A model generated the notes under the pieces. That model was not told where the DNA came from and made no database searches. It saw only the letters and a program-made list of their open reading frames with translations. From NCBI GenBank assembly GCA_029011315.1, contig JAQXLA010000015.1, positions 1 through 64,000 on the forward strand: a stretch of DNA of 64,000 nt, read 5' to 3'. This DNA comes from Desulfovibrionaceae bacterium. GTDB lineage: Bacteria; Desulfobacterota; Desulfovibrionia; Desulfovibrionales; Desulfovibrionaceae. Made by a program: the position numbers and the translations under genes. Shown here one piece after another: positions 1 through 8,272 of the stretch; position 1 is the stretch's first letter, and each line of letters begins with the position of its first letter.

Positions 1-297
1 GTGCTGTTCAGCGATATCGATGGTCTGTACGATGCCAATCCGCGTGAAAATACCGATGCAAAGATTATTCCTCTTGTTCGGGAATTGACGCCTGAAATCT
101 GTGCCATGGCCGGCGGCAGCGGATCAGAGCACGGAACCGGAGGCATGGTCACGAAGCTGCATGCTGCGGAAATCGTAATGAAGGCTGGAGTAGAAATGGT
201 CATTGCCAATGGCAGCGACATGGATAAACTGTATGACATTGCGGCTGGAAAGAACGTCGGGACGCGTTTCCTGCCATCTGAGGGAGTGAGAGCATGA
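1..297 (+). CDS. proB: Glutamate 5-kinase, C-terminal part (cut by window start)
   Basis: This is the 3' end of the kinase that phosphorylates glutamate in the first step of proline synthesis. The visible 98 residues hold the amino-acid-kinase motif FSDIDGLYDANPR, the Gly/Ser-rich loop GGSGSEHGTGGM and the end of the kinase fold (VGTRFLPSEG). The protein stops right after the kinase domain, so it has no PUA domain, which many ProB proteins (E. coli, for example) carry here. The GTG at base 1 is probably an internal Val codon, because the gene should extend about 160 residues upstream of the window. Its stop overlaps the proA start (ATGA), which indicates translational coupling. Confidence 0.93.
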   Translation: MLFSDIDGLYDANPRENTDAKIIPLVRELTPEICAMAGGSGSEHGTGGMVTKLHAAEIVMKAGVEMVIANGSDMDKLYDIAAGKNVGTRFLPSEGVRA

Positions 298-1538
298 CGC
301 TGAAGGAACAGGGAGCGGCGGCCAAAGATGCTGCCAGAAAACTGGCTGTTGTCGGAACGGAAGCGAAAAACAGGGCATTGGAGCGTATTGCCGGAGCCCT
401 GCTTGATCATCGCCACGCTTGGCTGGAGGCCAACGCCGAAGATTTGGCGGTGGCTGAGGCCGCTGGAATGCGCCGTTCTCTGCTGGATAGACTTCGGCTG
501 ACAGAAGACAGAATTGCATCTATAGCTGCCGGAGTCCGCAGTGTCATCGCTCTGCCGGATCCGATAGGCCGTACGGATCGGACTGAAACGAGGCCGAACG
601 GACTGATAATTAGCCGCCGTCGCGTCCCGCTTGGCGTCATTGCCATGATTTTTGAAGCCCGGCCAAACGTAGCGGTCGATGCTGCCGTGCTTTGCCTGAA
701 ATCCGGCAATGCCTGTATTCTCCGCGGAGGCAGTGAGGCTTTTCGATCCAACATCGCCGCTGTGAGAATTATGCGGGAGGCTTTATCTGGATCCGATTTG
801 CCGGAGGACTGTATTTCTCTGGTTCAGGATGCAGGCAGGGAGACTGCGCGGGAATTGATGCACCTGAACGAATATGTGGATGTGCTCATTCCCCGCGGGG
901 GTGCCGGACTGATTCGGAGCGTAGCGCGGGAGGCGACAGTTCCCGTCATCCGTACAGGCGAAGGCGTATGCCACCTGTACATTGACGAAAAAGCTGATTT
1001 GGATATGGGAGCGCAAATTTTGCACAATGCCAAATGCTCCCGTCCGTCGGTTTGCAATGCCGTGGAATGCGTGCTGATTCATGAAAAAATTGCAGATGCG
1101 TTTTTGCGCCGGGCTGTGCCGCTTCTCGATGCCGAACATACAGAGCTGCGCTGTGACGAAAATGCCCTGGCGTTGCTTGGCTCTCGGGGCGTTCCGGCCA
1201 GGGATGCCGACTGGGATGCAGAATACGGCGATTATATCCTTGCCGTGCGCATTGTCAGCGGACTGGATGAAGCCTTGGATTTCATTGCCGAACACGGAAC
1301 GGGACATTCGGAAGGCATTGTAACTGACAGTCTTGCCTCAGCGCAGCGTTTCACCCACGAAGTGGATGCGGCCGCTGTTTACGTAAATGCTTCAACACGC
1401 TTTACTGACGGCGGAGAATTCGGATTCGGTGCGGAGATCGGTATCTCCACTCAGAAAATGCACGCGCGCGGCCCCATGGGCTTGGAAGAGCTCACATCCT
1501 GGAAATATATTGTATGCGGCTGCGGACAGATTCGCTAG
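294..1538 (+). CDS. proA: Gamma-glutamyl phosphate reductase
   Basis: ProA reduces gamma-glutamyl phosphate to glutamate semialdehyde with NADPH, the second step of proline synthesis in the cytoplasm. The product is 414 residues, the normal length. The aldehyde-dehydrogenase fold is recognisable from IFEARPNVAVDAA near residue 118, the nucleotide-site stretch LKSGNACILRGGSEA, and the catalytic Cys in RPSVCNAVE near residue 254. The start overlaps the end of proB by four bases and proC follows after 15 bases, so proBAC is one operon covering the whole route from glutamate to proline. Confidence 0.97.
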   Translation: MTLKEQGAAAKDAARKLAVVGTEAKNRALERIAGALLDHRHAWLEANAEDLAVAEAAGMRRSLLDRLRLTEDRIASIAAGVRSVIALPDPIGRTDRTETRPNGLIISRRRVPLGVIAMIFEARPNVAVDAAVLCLKSGNACILRGGSEAFRSNIAAVRIMREALSGSDLPEDCISLVQDAGRETARELMHLNEYVDVLIPRGGAGLIRSVAREATVPVIRTGEGVCHLYIDEKADLDMGAQILHNAKCSRPSVCNAVECVLIHEKIADAFLRRAVPLLDAEHTELRCDENALALLGSRGVPARDADWDAEYGDYILAVRIVSGLDEALDFIAEHGTGHSEGIVTDSLASAQRFTHEVDAAAVYVNASTRFTDGGEFGFGAEIGISTQKMHARGPMGLEELTSWKYIVCGCGQIR

Positions 1539-1553
1539 CCGGAGGGGAAGAAG

Positions 1554-2357
1554 ATGGCGACATTTGGTTTTATTGGCGTGGGCAACATGGGCGGTGCTCT
1601 GGCTCGCGCAGCGGCTCGGAGCGAAGGTGGAGAGAAACTGATGGTATCCAGCCGTACGCGGAGCAGGGCGGAAGCGTTGGCTCAGGAACTTCGCTGCAGG
1701 GCTGTATCCAATGAGGAAATAGCTTCCCAGGCGGATTTTATTTTTCTGGGGGTGAAGCCGCAGATGCTTGGCTCTCTGCTTGCCGGACTGGCTCCTATTC
1801 TCAGAGCCAGAATCGATCGTTTTGTATTGGTGAGCATGGCTGCCGGAACGCCTATCGCCAAAATTCAGGCACTGCTTGGCATGGAGTGCCCTGTGATCCG
1901 CATTATGCCGAATACGCCGGTTTCTGTAGGTGAGGGCATTATTCTCCATGCCTGCAGCGGTGAAGTGACGGAAAATGAGCGGAACATGCTGATCGGATCC
2001 CTGCGTGAAGCGGGGATGCTGATCGCGCTTCCCGAAAATCAGATTGATGCCGGAAGCACCGTATCGGCCTGTGCACCTGCCTTTGCGGATCTGTTCATGG
2101 AGGCTTTGGCTGACGGAGGCGTTGCGTGCGGTCTTCCGCGAGCTGCGGCTATGGAAATGGCCGCGCAGATGCTGGTAGGATCCGGCAAGCTTCTGTTGGC
2201 GAGCGGCCGTCATCCCGGAGAACTGAAAGATGCCGTATGTTCTCCTGGTGGCACCACTATTCAGGGGGTTCGCAAATTGGAGCAGTCTGGATTCCGAGGA
2301 GCGGTGCTTGAAGCCGTGATCGCGGCGTTTGAAAAAAACAGAGAGTTTGCGAAGTAA
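1554..2357 (+). CDS. proC: Pyrroline-5-carboxylate reductase
   Basis: ProC reduces pyrroline-5-carboxylate to proline. The product is 267 residues, typical for the family. The N-terminus is a Rossmann dinucleotide site (GFIGVGNMGGAL). RIMPNTPVSVGEG lies mid-protein, and the C-terminal dimerisation domain contains SPGGTTIQGVRKLE. The ATG follows GGAGGGGAAGAAG, a good ribosome binding site. It is the last gene of the proBAC group. No clear terminator hairpin was seen in the 81 bases before the next gene. Confidence 0.97.
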   Translation: MATFGFIGVGNMGGALARAAARSEGGEKLMVSSRTRSRAEALAQELRCRAVSNEEIASQADFIFLGVKPQMLGSLLAGLAPILRARIDRFVLVSMAAGTPIAKIQALLGMECPVIRIMPNTPVSVGEGIILHACSGEVTENERNMLIGSLREAGMLIALPENQIDAGSTVSACAPAFADLFMEALADGGVACGLPRAAAMEMAAQMLVGSGKLLLASGRHPGELKDAVCSPGGTTIQGVRKLEQSGFRGAVLEAVIAAFEKNREFAK

Positions 2358-2438
2358 GAGGCGAATGTCTCAGGGCAAGCTGTTTTTTTCTTCAATTATT
2401 CAATCGGCTTCGGCCGTTCAGATATAGAATGCGCTTTC

Positions 2439-4430
2439 ATGAAAATTACCCTGCAAAATATTAGCAAGGCTTTCGGCGGCAAAGATATTTTTAATAATTT
2501 TTCTCTGGACATTGACTCCGGCTGCAGACTGTGTGTCTGCGGTCCGAATGGCTGCGGCAAATCTACGCTCATCAGGATTATCGCCGGTGCGGAACAACCG
2601 GATTCCGGACAGATTTTTCTGCCGAAGAACAGCCGGATTGGCTATGTGGAGCAGACTCTTGATCAGGACGCATTAGGCACTCCGTTGCTGGAATGGGTGC
2701 TCGATGTCCTGCCGGACTGGCATGATTTTTGGGAAGAATGGGAAAAAGCTGTTCAAAACGGAGATTCGGATGCGCTGATGCGTCTGTCTGCACACCAGAC
2801 AGAGCTGGAAGCCGTGTACGGATACAATCCGGAACACAAAGCCCGAGCGGTTCTTTCGGGTCTGGGGTTTTCCGATGAGCGGCTGCATCTGCCTTTGGCG
2901 CAGCTGTCGGGCGGATGGAGAGAACGAGCCAAGCTGTCCCGTGTTCTGGTGGCTGGAGCCGATATCCTGCTGCTTGACGAGCCCACGAACCATCTTGACA
3001 TAGAGGCTGTTGAATGGTTGGAATCCTTTCTGAAGGAATATCAGGGCGTTCTGGTGTTTGTTGCTCACGATCGCGTCTTTATGGATCGAGTAGGGACGCA
3101 CATTTTATACGTCGGAGCAGCCCGACCGGTATTTCGCAAGGCGACTTTTACGCAGTTTGTCGCACTTCAGGAAGCTCTTGAGGAACAAAGGGAGCGGGAA
3201 GCCAAACGGCTCAATGAGGAGCTTGAGCACAAAATGGATTTTGTGCGCCGGTTCAGTGCCAAGGCTACCAAGGCCAGGCAGGCGGCGTCCCGACAGAAAA
3301 TGGCCAGAAAGCTTCAGAAAGAGCTGGAAGAGTTCCGACCTGAAATCAAACGTCGGGAATTGAGCTTTCGCTGGCCTGAAGCCCCAAAATCGGATAAAAC
3401 GGTACTTGCTGCGGCCGATCTCGCTTTTGCCTTTCCTGACGGAAAAAAACTGTGGCCTCCTCTGACCTTTACCATCTTTCGGAGTCAGCGTATCGCTCTC
3501 GTCGGTCCGAACGGCTGCGGCAAATCTACGCTTCTGAAAATCCTGGCGTCGCATCTGGAGCGTACAGGCGGCAATTTTCAGATGGGTTCTCTTGTGCGGC
3601 TCGGATATTACAGTCAGCATCAGACAGATATATTGAATGCGGAAAACACGGTTCTCGGTGAGATCCGACGTCTTGCCGATCCGCATATGACCGAAGAGGA
3701 ACTGATGAGTGTACTCGGGCTGTTCCTGCTTGGCCAGCCGTTTTTTGATCGCACCGTATCAAGTCTTTCCGGCGGTGAGCGAAGCCGTCTTGTATTGGCA
3801 TCGCTCTTTCTCAAAAGGGCGAATTTTCTCATACTTGACGAACCGACAAACCATCTGGATTTGGAGAGTCGTGAAGCTCTTATCGAAGCGTTGCACAGCT
3901 TTGACGGTACGGTGCTGCTCGTCGCGCATGACCGATATTTTCTTTCTGAAGTCACTGAAGAAGCCTGGGCTGTTTCTGAAAAGGGCATTACCGTTTATGA
4001 ACGGGGATTTGCCCAATACGATGCGGCGCGTCTCGCTGCGGCAGAATCCAGAAGTGAAAAAAACGAAAGAAATCAGGCAACTCAGCAGAGTCAAGTGCGT
4101 ATTCTCGATCGTGAGGAGCTGAAGAAACTGAAGCGAGAACAGGGCGAACGGCGAAATGAGCTCTACAAGCGGATCCGTCCTCTAAGAGACCGGTATGCAG
4201 AACTCGAAAAAGAACTTGAAGCTTTACTTCAAGAACAAAGTGAGCTTGAGAGCAAAATTGCTGATCCTGAAACCTATGCCGACGGGTATCCTGCGGAACT
4301 GATTCAGCATTTTGAAGCCGTCAAGGCTGACAGCGAGCAAATGTTTGAAGAGTTGTCTGGACTGGAGGAACAGATTGAATCGCTTGAGGCGCAGAGGGCT
4401 GAACTTTCTGTTGACGGAACGGTAGCCTGA
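2439..4430 (+). CDS. ABC-F family ATPase (Uup/EttA type)
   Basis: This is a soluble duplicated ABC ATPase of 663 residues with no membrane segments. Proteins of this type act on the ribosome, in translation or antibiotic protection, or in genome stability (Uup). Both halves have Walker A GPNGCGKSTL (near residues 35 and 356), a signature (LSGGW, then LSGGERSRL) and Walker B ending in DEPTNHLD. Between the halves is a charged linker rich in Glu, Arg and Lys, the usual place for the ABC-F interdomain arm. After residue 545 comes a long Glu/Leu-rich coiled coil, as in Uup. The exact subfamily cannot be fixed by eye. Confidence 0.92.
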   Translation: MKITLQNISKAFGGKDIFNNFSLDIDSGCRLCVCGPNGCGKSTLIRIIAGAEQPDSGQIFLPKNSRIGYVEQTLDQDALGTPLLEWVLDVLPDWHDFWEEWEKAVQNGDSDALMRLSAHQTELEAVYGYNPEHKARAVLSGLGFSDERLHLPLAQLSGGWRERAKLSRVLVAGADILLLDEPTNHLDIEAVEWLESFLKEYQGVLVFVAHDRVFMDRVGTHILYVGAARPVFRKATFTQFVALQEALEEQREREAKRLNEELEHKMDFVRRFSAKATKARQAASRQKMARKLQKELEEFRPEIKRRELSFRWPEAPKSDKTVLAAADLAFAFPDGKKLWPPLTFTIFRSQRIALVGPNGCGKSTLLKILASHLERTGGNFQMGSLVRLGYYSQHQTDILNAENTVLGEIRRLADPHMTEEELMSVLGLFLLGQPFFDRTVSSLSGGERSRLVLASLFLKRANFLILDEPTNHLDLESREALIEALHSFDGTVLLVAHDRYFLSEVTEEAWAVSEKGITVYERGFAQYDAARLAAAESRSEKNERNQATQQSQVRILDREELKKLKREQGERRNELYKRIRPLRDRYAELEKELEALLQEQSELESKIADPETYADGYPAELIQHFEAVKADSEQMFEELSGLEEQIESLEAQRAELSVDGTVA

Positions 4431-4471
4431 TTTTTTTTCAGATTGATATGTGAACAAGGACAATTGCCATT

Positions 4472-5062
4472 ATGCGAAATACGATTACAGACCGGAGAAG
4501 AAAGAAGCTGGAGCAGGTTCTGGCGCATCGCCAAAAGGATTTGACGCTGGTTCTGGCCAATATTCATGACCCTCACAATGTATCGGCCATTTACCGCAGT
4601 GCCGATGCTTTCGGCGTTCCGGAAATTCATCTGTACTATACGGATACGCCTTTCCCTGTGCTTGGACGGAAGACATCGGCTTCAGCCCGCAAATGGGTGG
4701 ACACCGTGCGCCATACGTCCCCGGAGGATCTGCGGAGCAGTCTGAAGGCAGGGAATATGCGTATTCTGGCAACAAGTTGCTCTCCAGATGCGCGTCCTGT
4801 TTCGGAGTATGATTTGACACTGCCTACGGCTATTATCATGGGCAATGAGCACAGCGGTGTTCCGGAAGAGCTGCAGAGCGTTGTAGACGGAGAGGTATAT
4901 ATTCCCATGTACGGTATGATTCAGAGCTTCAACGTCTCTGTCGCTGCGGCAATTTTGCTTTCTGAAGCTTCGCGTCAACGGGTAGCGGCGGGAAAATACG
5001 ATGCTCCGACGTATGATAAAGAAGAATATCAGCAGCGTTTGGAGCAATGGCTTGAAAAATAA
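4472..5062 (+). CDS. TrmH/SpoU-type RNA 2'-O-methyltransferase
   Basis: This is a SPOUT-fold methyltransferase of 196 residues that probably methylates a ribose in tRNA or rRNA using S-adenosylmethionine. The three family motifs are present: NIHDPHNVSAIYRSADAFG near residue 28 (with the conserved Asn and Arg), IIMGNEHSGVP, and the knot-forming IPMYGMIQSFNVSVAAAIL. The length and the position of motif 1 near the N-terminus resemble TrmH, the tRNA Gm18 enzyme, but the substrate is not certain. The next gene starts seven bases after its stop. Confidence 0.9.
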   Translation: MRNTITDRRRKKLEQVLAHRQKDLTLVLANIHDPHNVSAIYRSADAFGVPEIHLYYTDTPFPVLGRKTSASARKWVDTVRHTSPEDLRSSLKAGNMRILATSCSPDARPVSEYDLTLPTAIIMGNEHSGVPEELQSVVDGEVYIPMYGMIQSFNVSVAAAILLSEASRQRVAAGKYDAPTYDKEEYQQRLEQWLEK

Positions 5063-5069
5063 GGGAGAT

Positions 5070-6578
5070 ATGGTTCTTTTGACCGTTTTGGATAAAAACG
5101 GCGGAGAACATTCTGTTTCGGCCGATTCTGCAGATACGATCGCGGAAAGTCTTGCTCTTTCTGGGCTGTTTGAGCCTCTGGCCTTGTGTTCTGGAATCGG
5201 AAATTGTGGACGATGTCAGGTACGTCTGGAAAGGGGAATTCCGGAAACCACGCCTGAGGAAAAAAGGTTGCTCTCTGAGAGCAGGCTTCAACAGGGATGG
5301 CGTCTGGGATGCAGGCATCGGGTGAAACAGGGAATGCGCATATTTGTTCCTGCTGAGTTGCGTCGGAATGCGGCGTCAGTTCCGGAGTTTTTCGACGGAG
5401 AAACGGTGCTGGCCGTAGATCTCGGCACAAGCTCAATTTGGTGGCGGTGCGCTGATCGATCTGGCAGATGTCTTGCAGAAGGGCATTTTCCAAATCCGCA
5501 GCTGGGGACAGGAAGCGATGTCGTATCCCGCATCGCGTTTGCGCTGGATCCGCACGGACGAATCAGGTTGCGTGAAGCTGTGCTGAAAGCACTCCGGCGA
5601 ACGGCCTCCAGATGCCCTGGTCGACTTTCCGCCATGTGCGTAGCGGGCAATACGGCCATGACAGCCATTCTGCTTGATGCCGATGTGCATACTCTGGCGT
5701 CGGCTCCTTACGGCATTCCGGATCCTGGAGACAGAACGGTTGTTTTTGAAGGACTGCCTCCATGCCGTATTCCGCCGCAGATTGCGCCGTTTGTCGGTGG
5801 AGATGTGTCCGCTGGATTGGCGGCCTTGTTGTTGCGGCAGAAGCCGCCTTTTTTACTGATCGATATGGGCACAAACGGAGAATTTGTGCTGGTGACAGAG
5901 CATGGAGCGGCGGTCTCGTCGATTCCGCTCGGTCCGGCTCTTGAAGGCATGGGACTGAGCTGCGGTGGTATTGCCGAACCTGGGGCTGTATCGGCTTTCA
6001 GTGTCTCGCCGTCCGGACTTCAGGCCTCCGTCATTGGCGGCGGTGAAGCGCAGCATCTGTGCGGCGTCGGCGCACTTTCCCTGACGGCACTGCTCGTTCG
6101 AATCGGTGTGCTGAATCGCGATGGCCGTCCAGCTGTAAAAGCCTCTTTGCCTTTGGCAAAGAGGCTTTTACAGAATATAATCAGAGATGATTCCGGATGG
6201 AAACTGAAGATTCCCGGCGGTTTTCTGACGGGCAGGGATGTTGAGGAAATTCTGAAAGTAAAGGCGGCTTTTTCCATGACTTTGGCGCATCTTGCTGCAG
6301 AGTATGCCGAAGAGTTTGCCAATCAGAACCTTGAGTTTGTGCTTTCCGGAGCTTTTGGCGCACATATCAGTCCGGAAAATTTGGAAACCCTGAACTTCCT
6401 GCCCCCGGGAAGTGCATCACGGACGATAGTTGCAGGAAACACTTCGTTAGACGGCGCGGAAGCATTGCTCCTCTATCCGGATATAGAATCGTCACTGCGG
6501 AATCTATGCCGTCAGTGCGCCGTGGTATCCCGCATTCCCGATCATTCCGCAGAATATATCAGTCACATGCATTTTTGA
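5070..6578 (+). CDS. RACo-like 2Fe-2S/ASKHA activator protein
   Basis: The protein has 502 residues from the ATG at 5070, which follows AAGGGAG just after the upstream stop; an earlier in-frame ATG at 5001 lies inside the upstream gene. The N-terminal 90 residues are a plant-type 2Fe-2S ferredoxin domain, with C-x5-C-x2-C in CSGIGNCGRC and a fourth Cys in LGCRH. The rest is an ASKHA ATPase-like domain (DUF4445) with phosphate loops AVDLGTSS and LIDMGTNGEF. Proteins of this build reductively reactivate corrinoid iron-sulfur proteins or methyltransferases using ATP. No corrinoid protein or methyltransferase is adjacent, so the partner is unknown. A perfect 19-bp inverted repeat lies inside the gene. 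Its 3' end overlaps convergent pyrF by 16 bases. Confidence 0.88.
   Translation: MVLLTVLDKNGGEHSVSADSADTIAESLALSGLFEPLALCSGIGNCGRCQVRLERGIPETTPEEKRLLSESRLQQGWRLGCRHRVKQGMRIFVPAELRRNAASVPEFFDGETVLAVDLGTSSIWWRCADRSGRCLAEGHFPNPQLGTGSDVVSRIAFALDPHGRIRLREAVLKALRRTASRCPGRLSAMCVAGNTAMTAILLDADVHTLASAPYGIPDPGDRTVVFEGLPPCRIPPQIAPFVGGDVSAGLAALLLRQKPPFLLIDMGTNGEFVLVTEHGAAVSSIPLGPALEGMGLSCGGIAEPGAVSAFSVSPSGLQASVIGGGEAQHLCGVGALSLTALLVRIGVLNRDGRPAVKASLPLAKRLLQNIIRDDSGWKLKIPGGFLTGRDVEEILKVKAAFSMTLAHLAAEYAEEFANQNLEFVLSGAFGAHISPENLETLNFLPPGSASRTIVAGNTSLDGAEALLLYPDIESSLRNLCRQCAVVSRIPDHSAEYISHMHF
6133..6173. repeat. Perfect 19-bp inverted repeat inside the RACo-like gene
   Basis: The left arm CTGTAAAAGCCTCTTTGCC (6133-6151) and the right arm GGCAAAGAGGCTTTTACAG (6155-6173) are exact reverse complements separated by TTT. 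The repeat is translated in frame as part of the ASKHA domain. With runs of A and T flanking a GC-rich core it has the shape of a bidirectional intrinsic terminator. Confidence 0.9.
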
Positions 6579-7267
6579 GTCTTGCGGATTTCCTCAGCGA
6601 TGTCTGCTGCGGCCTCGGCCGGATTTTCAGCTTTGGTGATCGGCCGTCCAACGACTAGAAAATCACTTCCGGATTTGACCGCCATAGTCGGCGTCATGAC
6701 GCGCTTCTGATCCTGCATCGCGCTGTTTGCGGGTCGAATGCCGGGAGTCAGGCAGAGGAGACCTGGATTTTCCTTTTTGATTGCTGCGGCTTCATGACCG
6801 GAGCAGACGACTCCGTCAAGTCCCCAGGATGCAGCTTTGACGGCCAGTTTTTTTGCAAATGAGGATACTGGCTCGGAGACGCCGGGCAGATCGCCGTCTC
6901 CCATGCTGGTGAGAACCGTGACTCCGAAAAGCAGCGGGCGGAATCCTGTGCGATCGGCGATGATCGCAGCTTCTTCAACCGCACCACGAATCATGCTTTC
7001 GCCGCCCATCATGTGCAAAGTAAGAATTTCAGCTCCCTGTGCACAGCAGGATCGAACGCCTCCGCGAACAGTATTGGGAATATCGAAAAGCTTCAGATCC
7101 AGCATGATGTGGAAACCCAGTGTGCGGAGTTCCCGCATAATCTGCGGTTCAGCAATAAACAGTTCCATGCCGACTTTCATCCAGGAATCTTCAGGATTCA
7201 GTTGCCGGGCGAGGTTCAGAGCGGCGGAAGCGGTTGGATAATCCAGTGCGGTAATCAATTCGGCCAC
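6563..7267 (-). CDS. pyrF: Orotidine 5'-phosphate decarboxylase
   Basis: PyrF decarboxylates OMP to UMP, the last step of de novo pyrimidine synthesis. The product is 234 residues, normal for the bacterial single-domain enzyme. The start ALDYPTASAA, the catalytic Lys/Asp cluster in MLDLKLFDIPNTV (near residues 55-67) and the phosphate-binding C-terminal end with VVGRPIT identify it. It lies two bases downstream of gmk, so the two nucleotide genes are cotranscribed. It converges with the RACo-like gene and overlaps it by 16 bases. Confidence 0.97.
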   Translation of the reverse strand: MAELITALDYPTASAALNLARQLNPEDSWMKVGMELFIAEPQIMRELRTLGFHIMLDLKLFDIPNTVRGGVRSCCAQGAEILTLHMMGGESMIRGAVEEAAIIADRTGFRPLLFGVTVLTSMGDGDLPGVSEPVSSFAKKLAVKAASWGLDGVVCSGHEAAAIKKENPGLLCLTPGIRPANSAMQDQKRVMTPTMAVKSGSDFLVVGRPITKAENPAEAAADIAEEIRKTQKCM

Positions 7268-7269
7268 TG

Positions 7270-7890
7270 TTATGCTCCAAGAATGCCGGCAAGAAGTGCC
7301 GGGCGAAGGTTTGGACGAAGACAGGCCGCCGCATAGACGGATCGCAGTTCTTCGTAAGCCAGATTGAGATCGTCGTTGACGATGACGGCATCAAACTTTG
7401 CAGCCTGCATGATTTCCCTGCGGGCATTGCGCAGACGCTTGCTAAGGCTTTCTTCGGTTTCCGTGCCTCTGGAGCGCAACCTCCGTTCCAATTCATCCAG
7501 TGACGGCGGAAGGATGAAGACAAAGCAGGCATTGGGAACAGTTTTGCGGAGCTGATCGGCTCCCTGAACGTCGATATCAAACAGAATATCTTTTCCGGCA
7601 TCGAACTGTTCTTGAAGAGCCTTGAGCGGTGTTCCGTAGAAATTGCCGTGTACGGACGCCCATTCGGCAAAATGTCCGTTGTCTCTGAGACTGAGAAATG
7701 TTTCCTGAGAGAGAAAGTGATAGTCAACATCCTGGATTTCTCCATCGCGCGGCGGGCGTGTTGTACAGGAAACGGAGTAGGAGAGATTGGGAAATTCGCT
7801 GCGGAGACGGCCTGTCAGCGTTGTTTTTCCCGCTCCGGATGGAGCGCAGATAACAAGAGCGATGCCCTTTCGAGCGGAGCCGTGAGCCAT
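7270..7890 (-). CDS. gmk: Guanylate kinase
   Basis: Gmk phosphorylates GMP to GDP. The start chosen is the ATG at 7890, preceded by AGAGGTG, which gives 206 residues, the usual length; upstream in-frame starts would add an unrelated tail. The P-loop is CAPSGAGKTTL, followed by YSVSCTTRPPRDGE (GMP site) and DIDVQGADQLRK. Gmk sits directly before pyrF. The YicC and DUF370 genes that often precede gmk are absent; a 382-base gap separates it from the divergent oxidoreductase gene. Confidence 0.96.
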   Translation of the reverse strand: MAHGSARKGIALVICAPSGAGKTTLTGRLRSEFPNLSYSVSCTTRPPRDGEIQDVDYHFLSQETFLSLRDNGHFAEWASVHGNFYGTPLKALQEQFDAGKDILFDIDVQGADQLRKTVPNACFVFILPPSLDELERRLRSRGTETEESLSKRLRNARREIMQAAKFDAVIVNDDLNLAYEELRSVYAAACLRPNLRPALLAGILGA

Positions 7891-8272
7891 ACGCACCTCT
7901 GTTTTCATTTCCGTAGTTGGCATTGAATTTCGCACCTGGCTATCGATTGATTGCAGACGGATAGAATTTAAAAATTCTAAAACGGAATAAGATAGAGAGC
8001 AAGCTATTTGCATACGTAAAGTGATGAATACTCCGAAGACAATATCCTGATATTGCCATGAAGAATTTTTGTGAGATCTTGTTGGATAACAGCTACAAAA
8101 TTCGCAAATTATAAGTAAGACTGTGATAGCCCGAGGGGTGTTCTTGCCAAAGTATGAGGAAACGGATAGAAGAGAAGAGTCTTTTTCTACCACTGAAAAT
8201 GTATGAATATTCAGAATGCGTCCGCTTTCCGGAGCTGGACGCTGTTTGATTTTTCAAGTAAGGAAGTGTGAT
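7891..8272. other. Divergent intergenic region between gmk and the FAD/Fe-S oxidoreductase
   Basis: These 382 bases hold no credible gene. They must carry the promoters for gmk (leftward) and the oxidoreductase (rightward), but I could not pick a convincing -35/-10 pair for either. The region is AT-rich in the middle and contains a palindrome at 7963-7978. Nearer the rightward gene, GCGTCC (8218-8223) and GGACGC could form a small hairpin about 40 bases before its start. Confidence 0.6.
7963..7978. promoter_or_regulatory. 16-bp palindrome, possible operator
   Basis: AGAATTT-AA-AAATTCT is a perfect palindrome with 7-bp arms, in the gap between two divergent genes where a regulator could act on either. 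No regulator gene is adjacent, and the motif matches no operator I can name. Confidence 0.4.
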
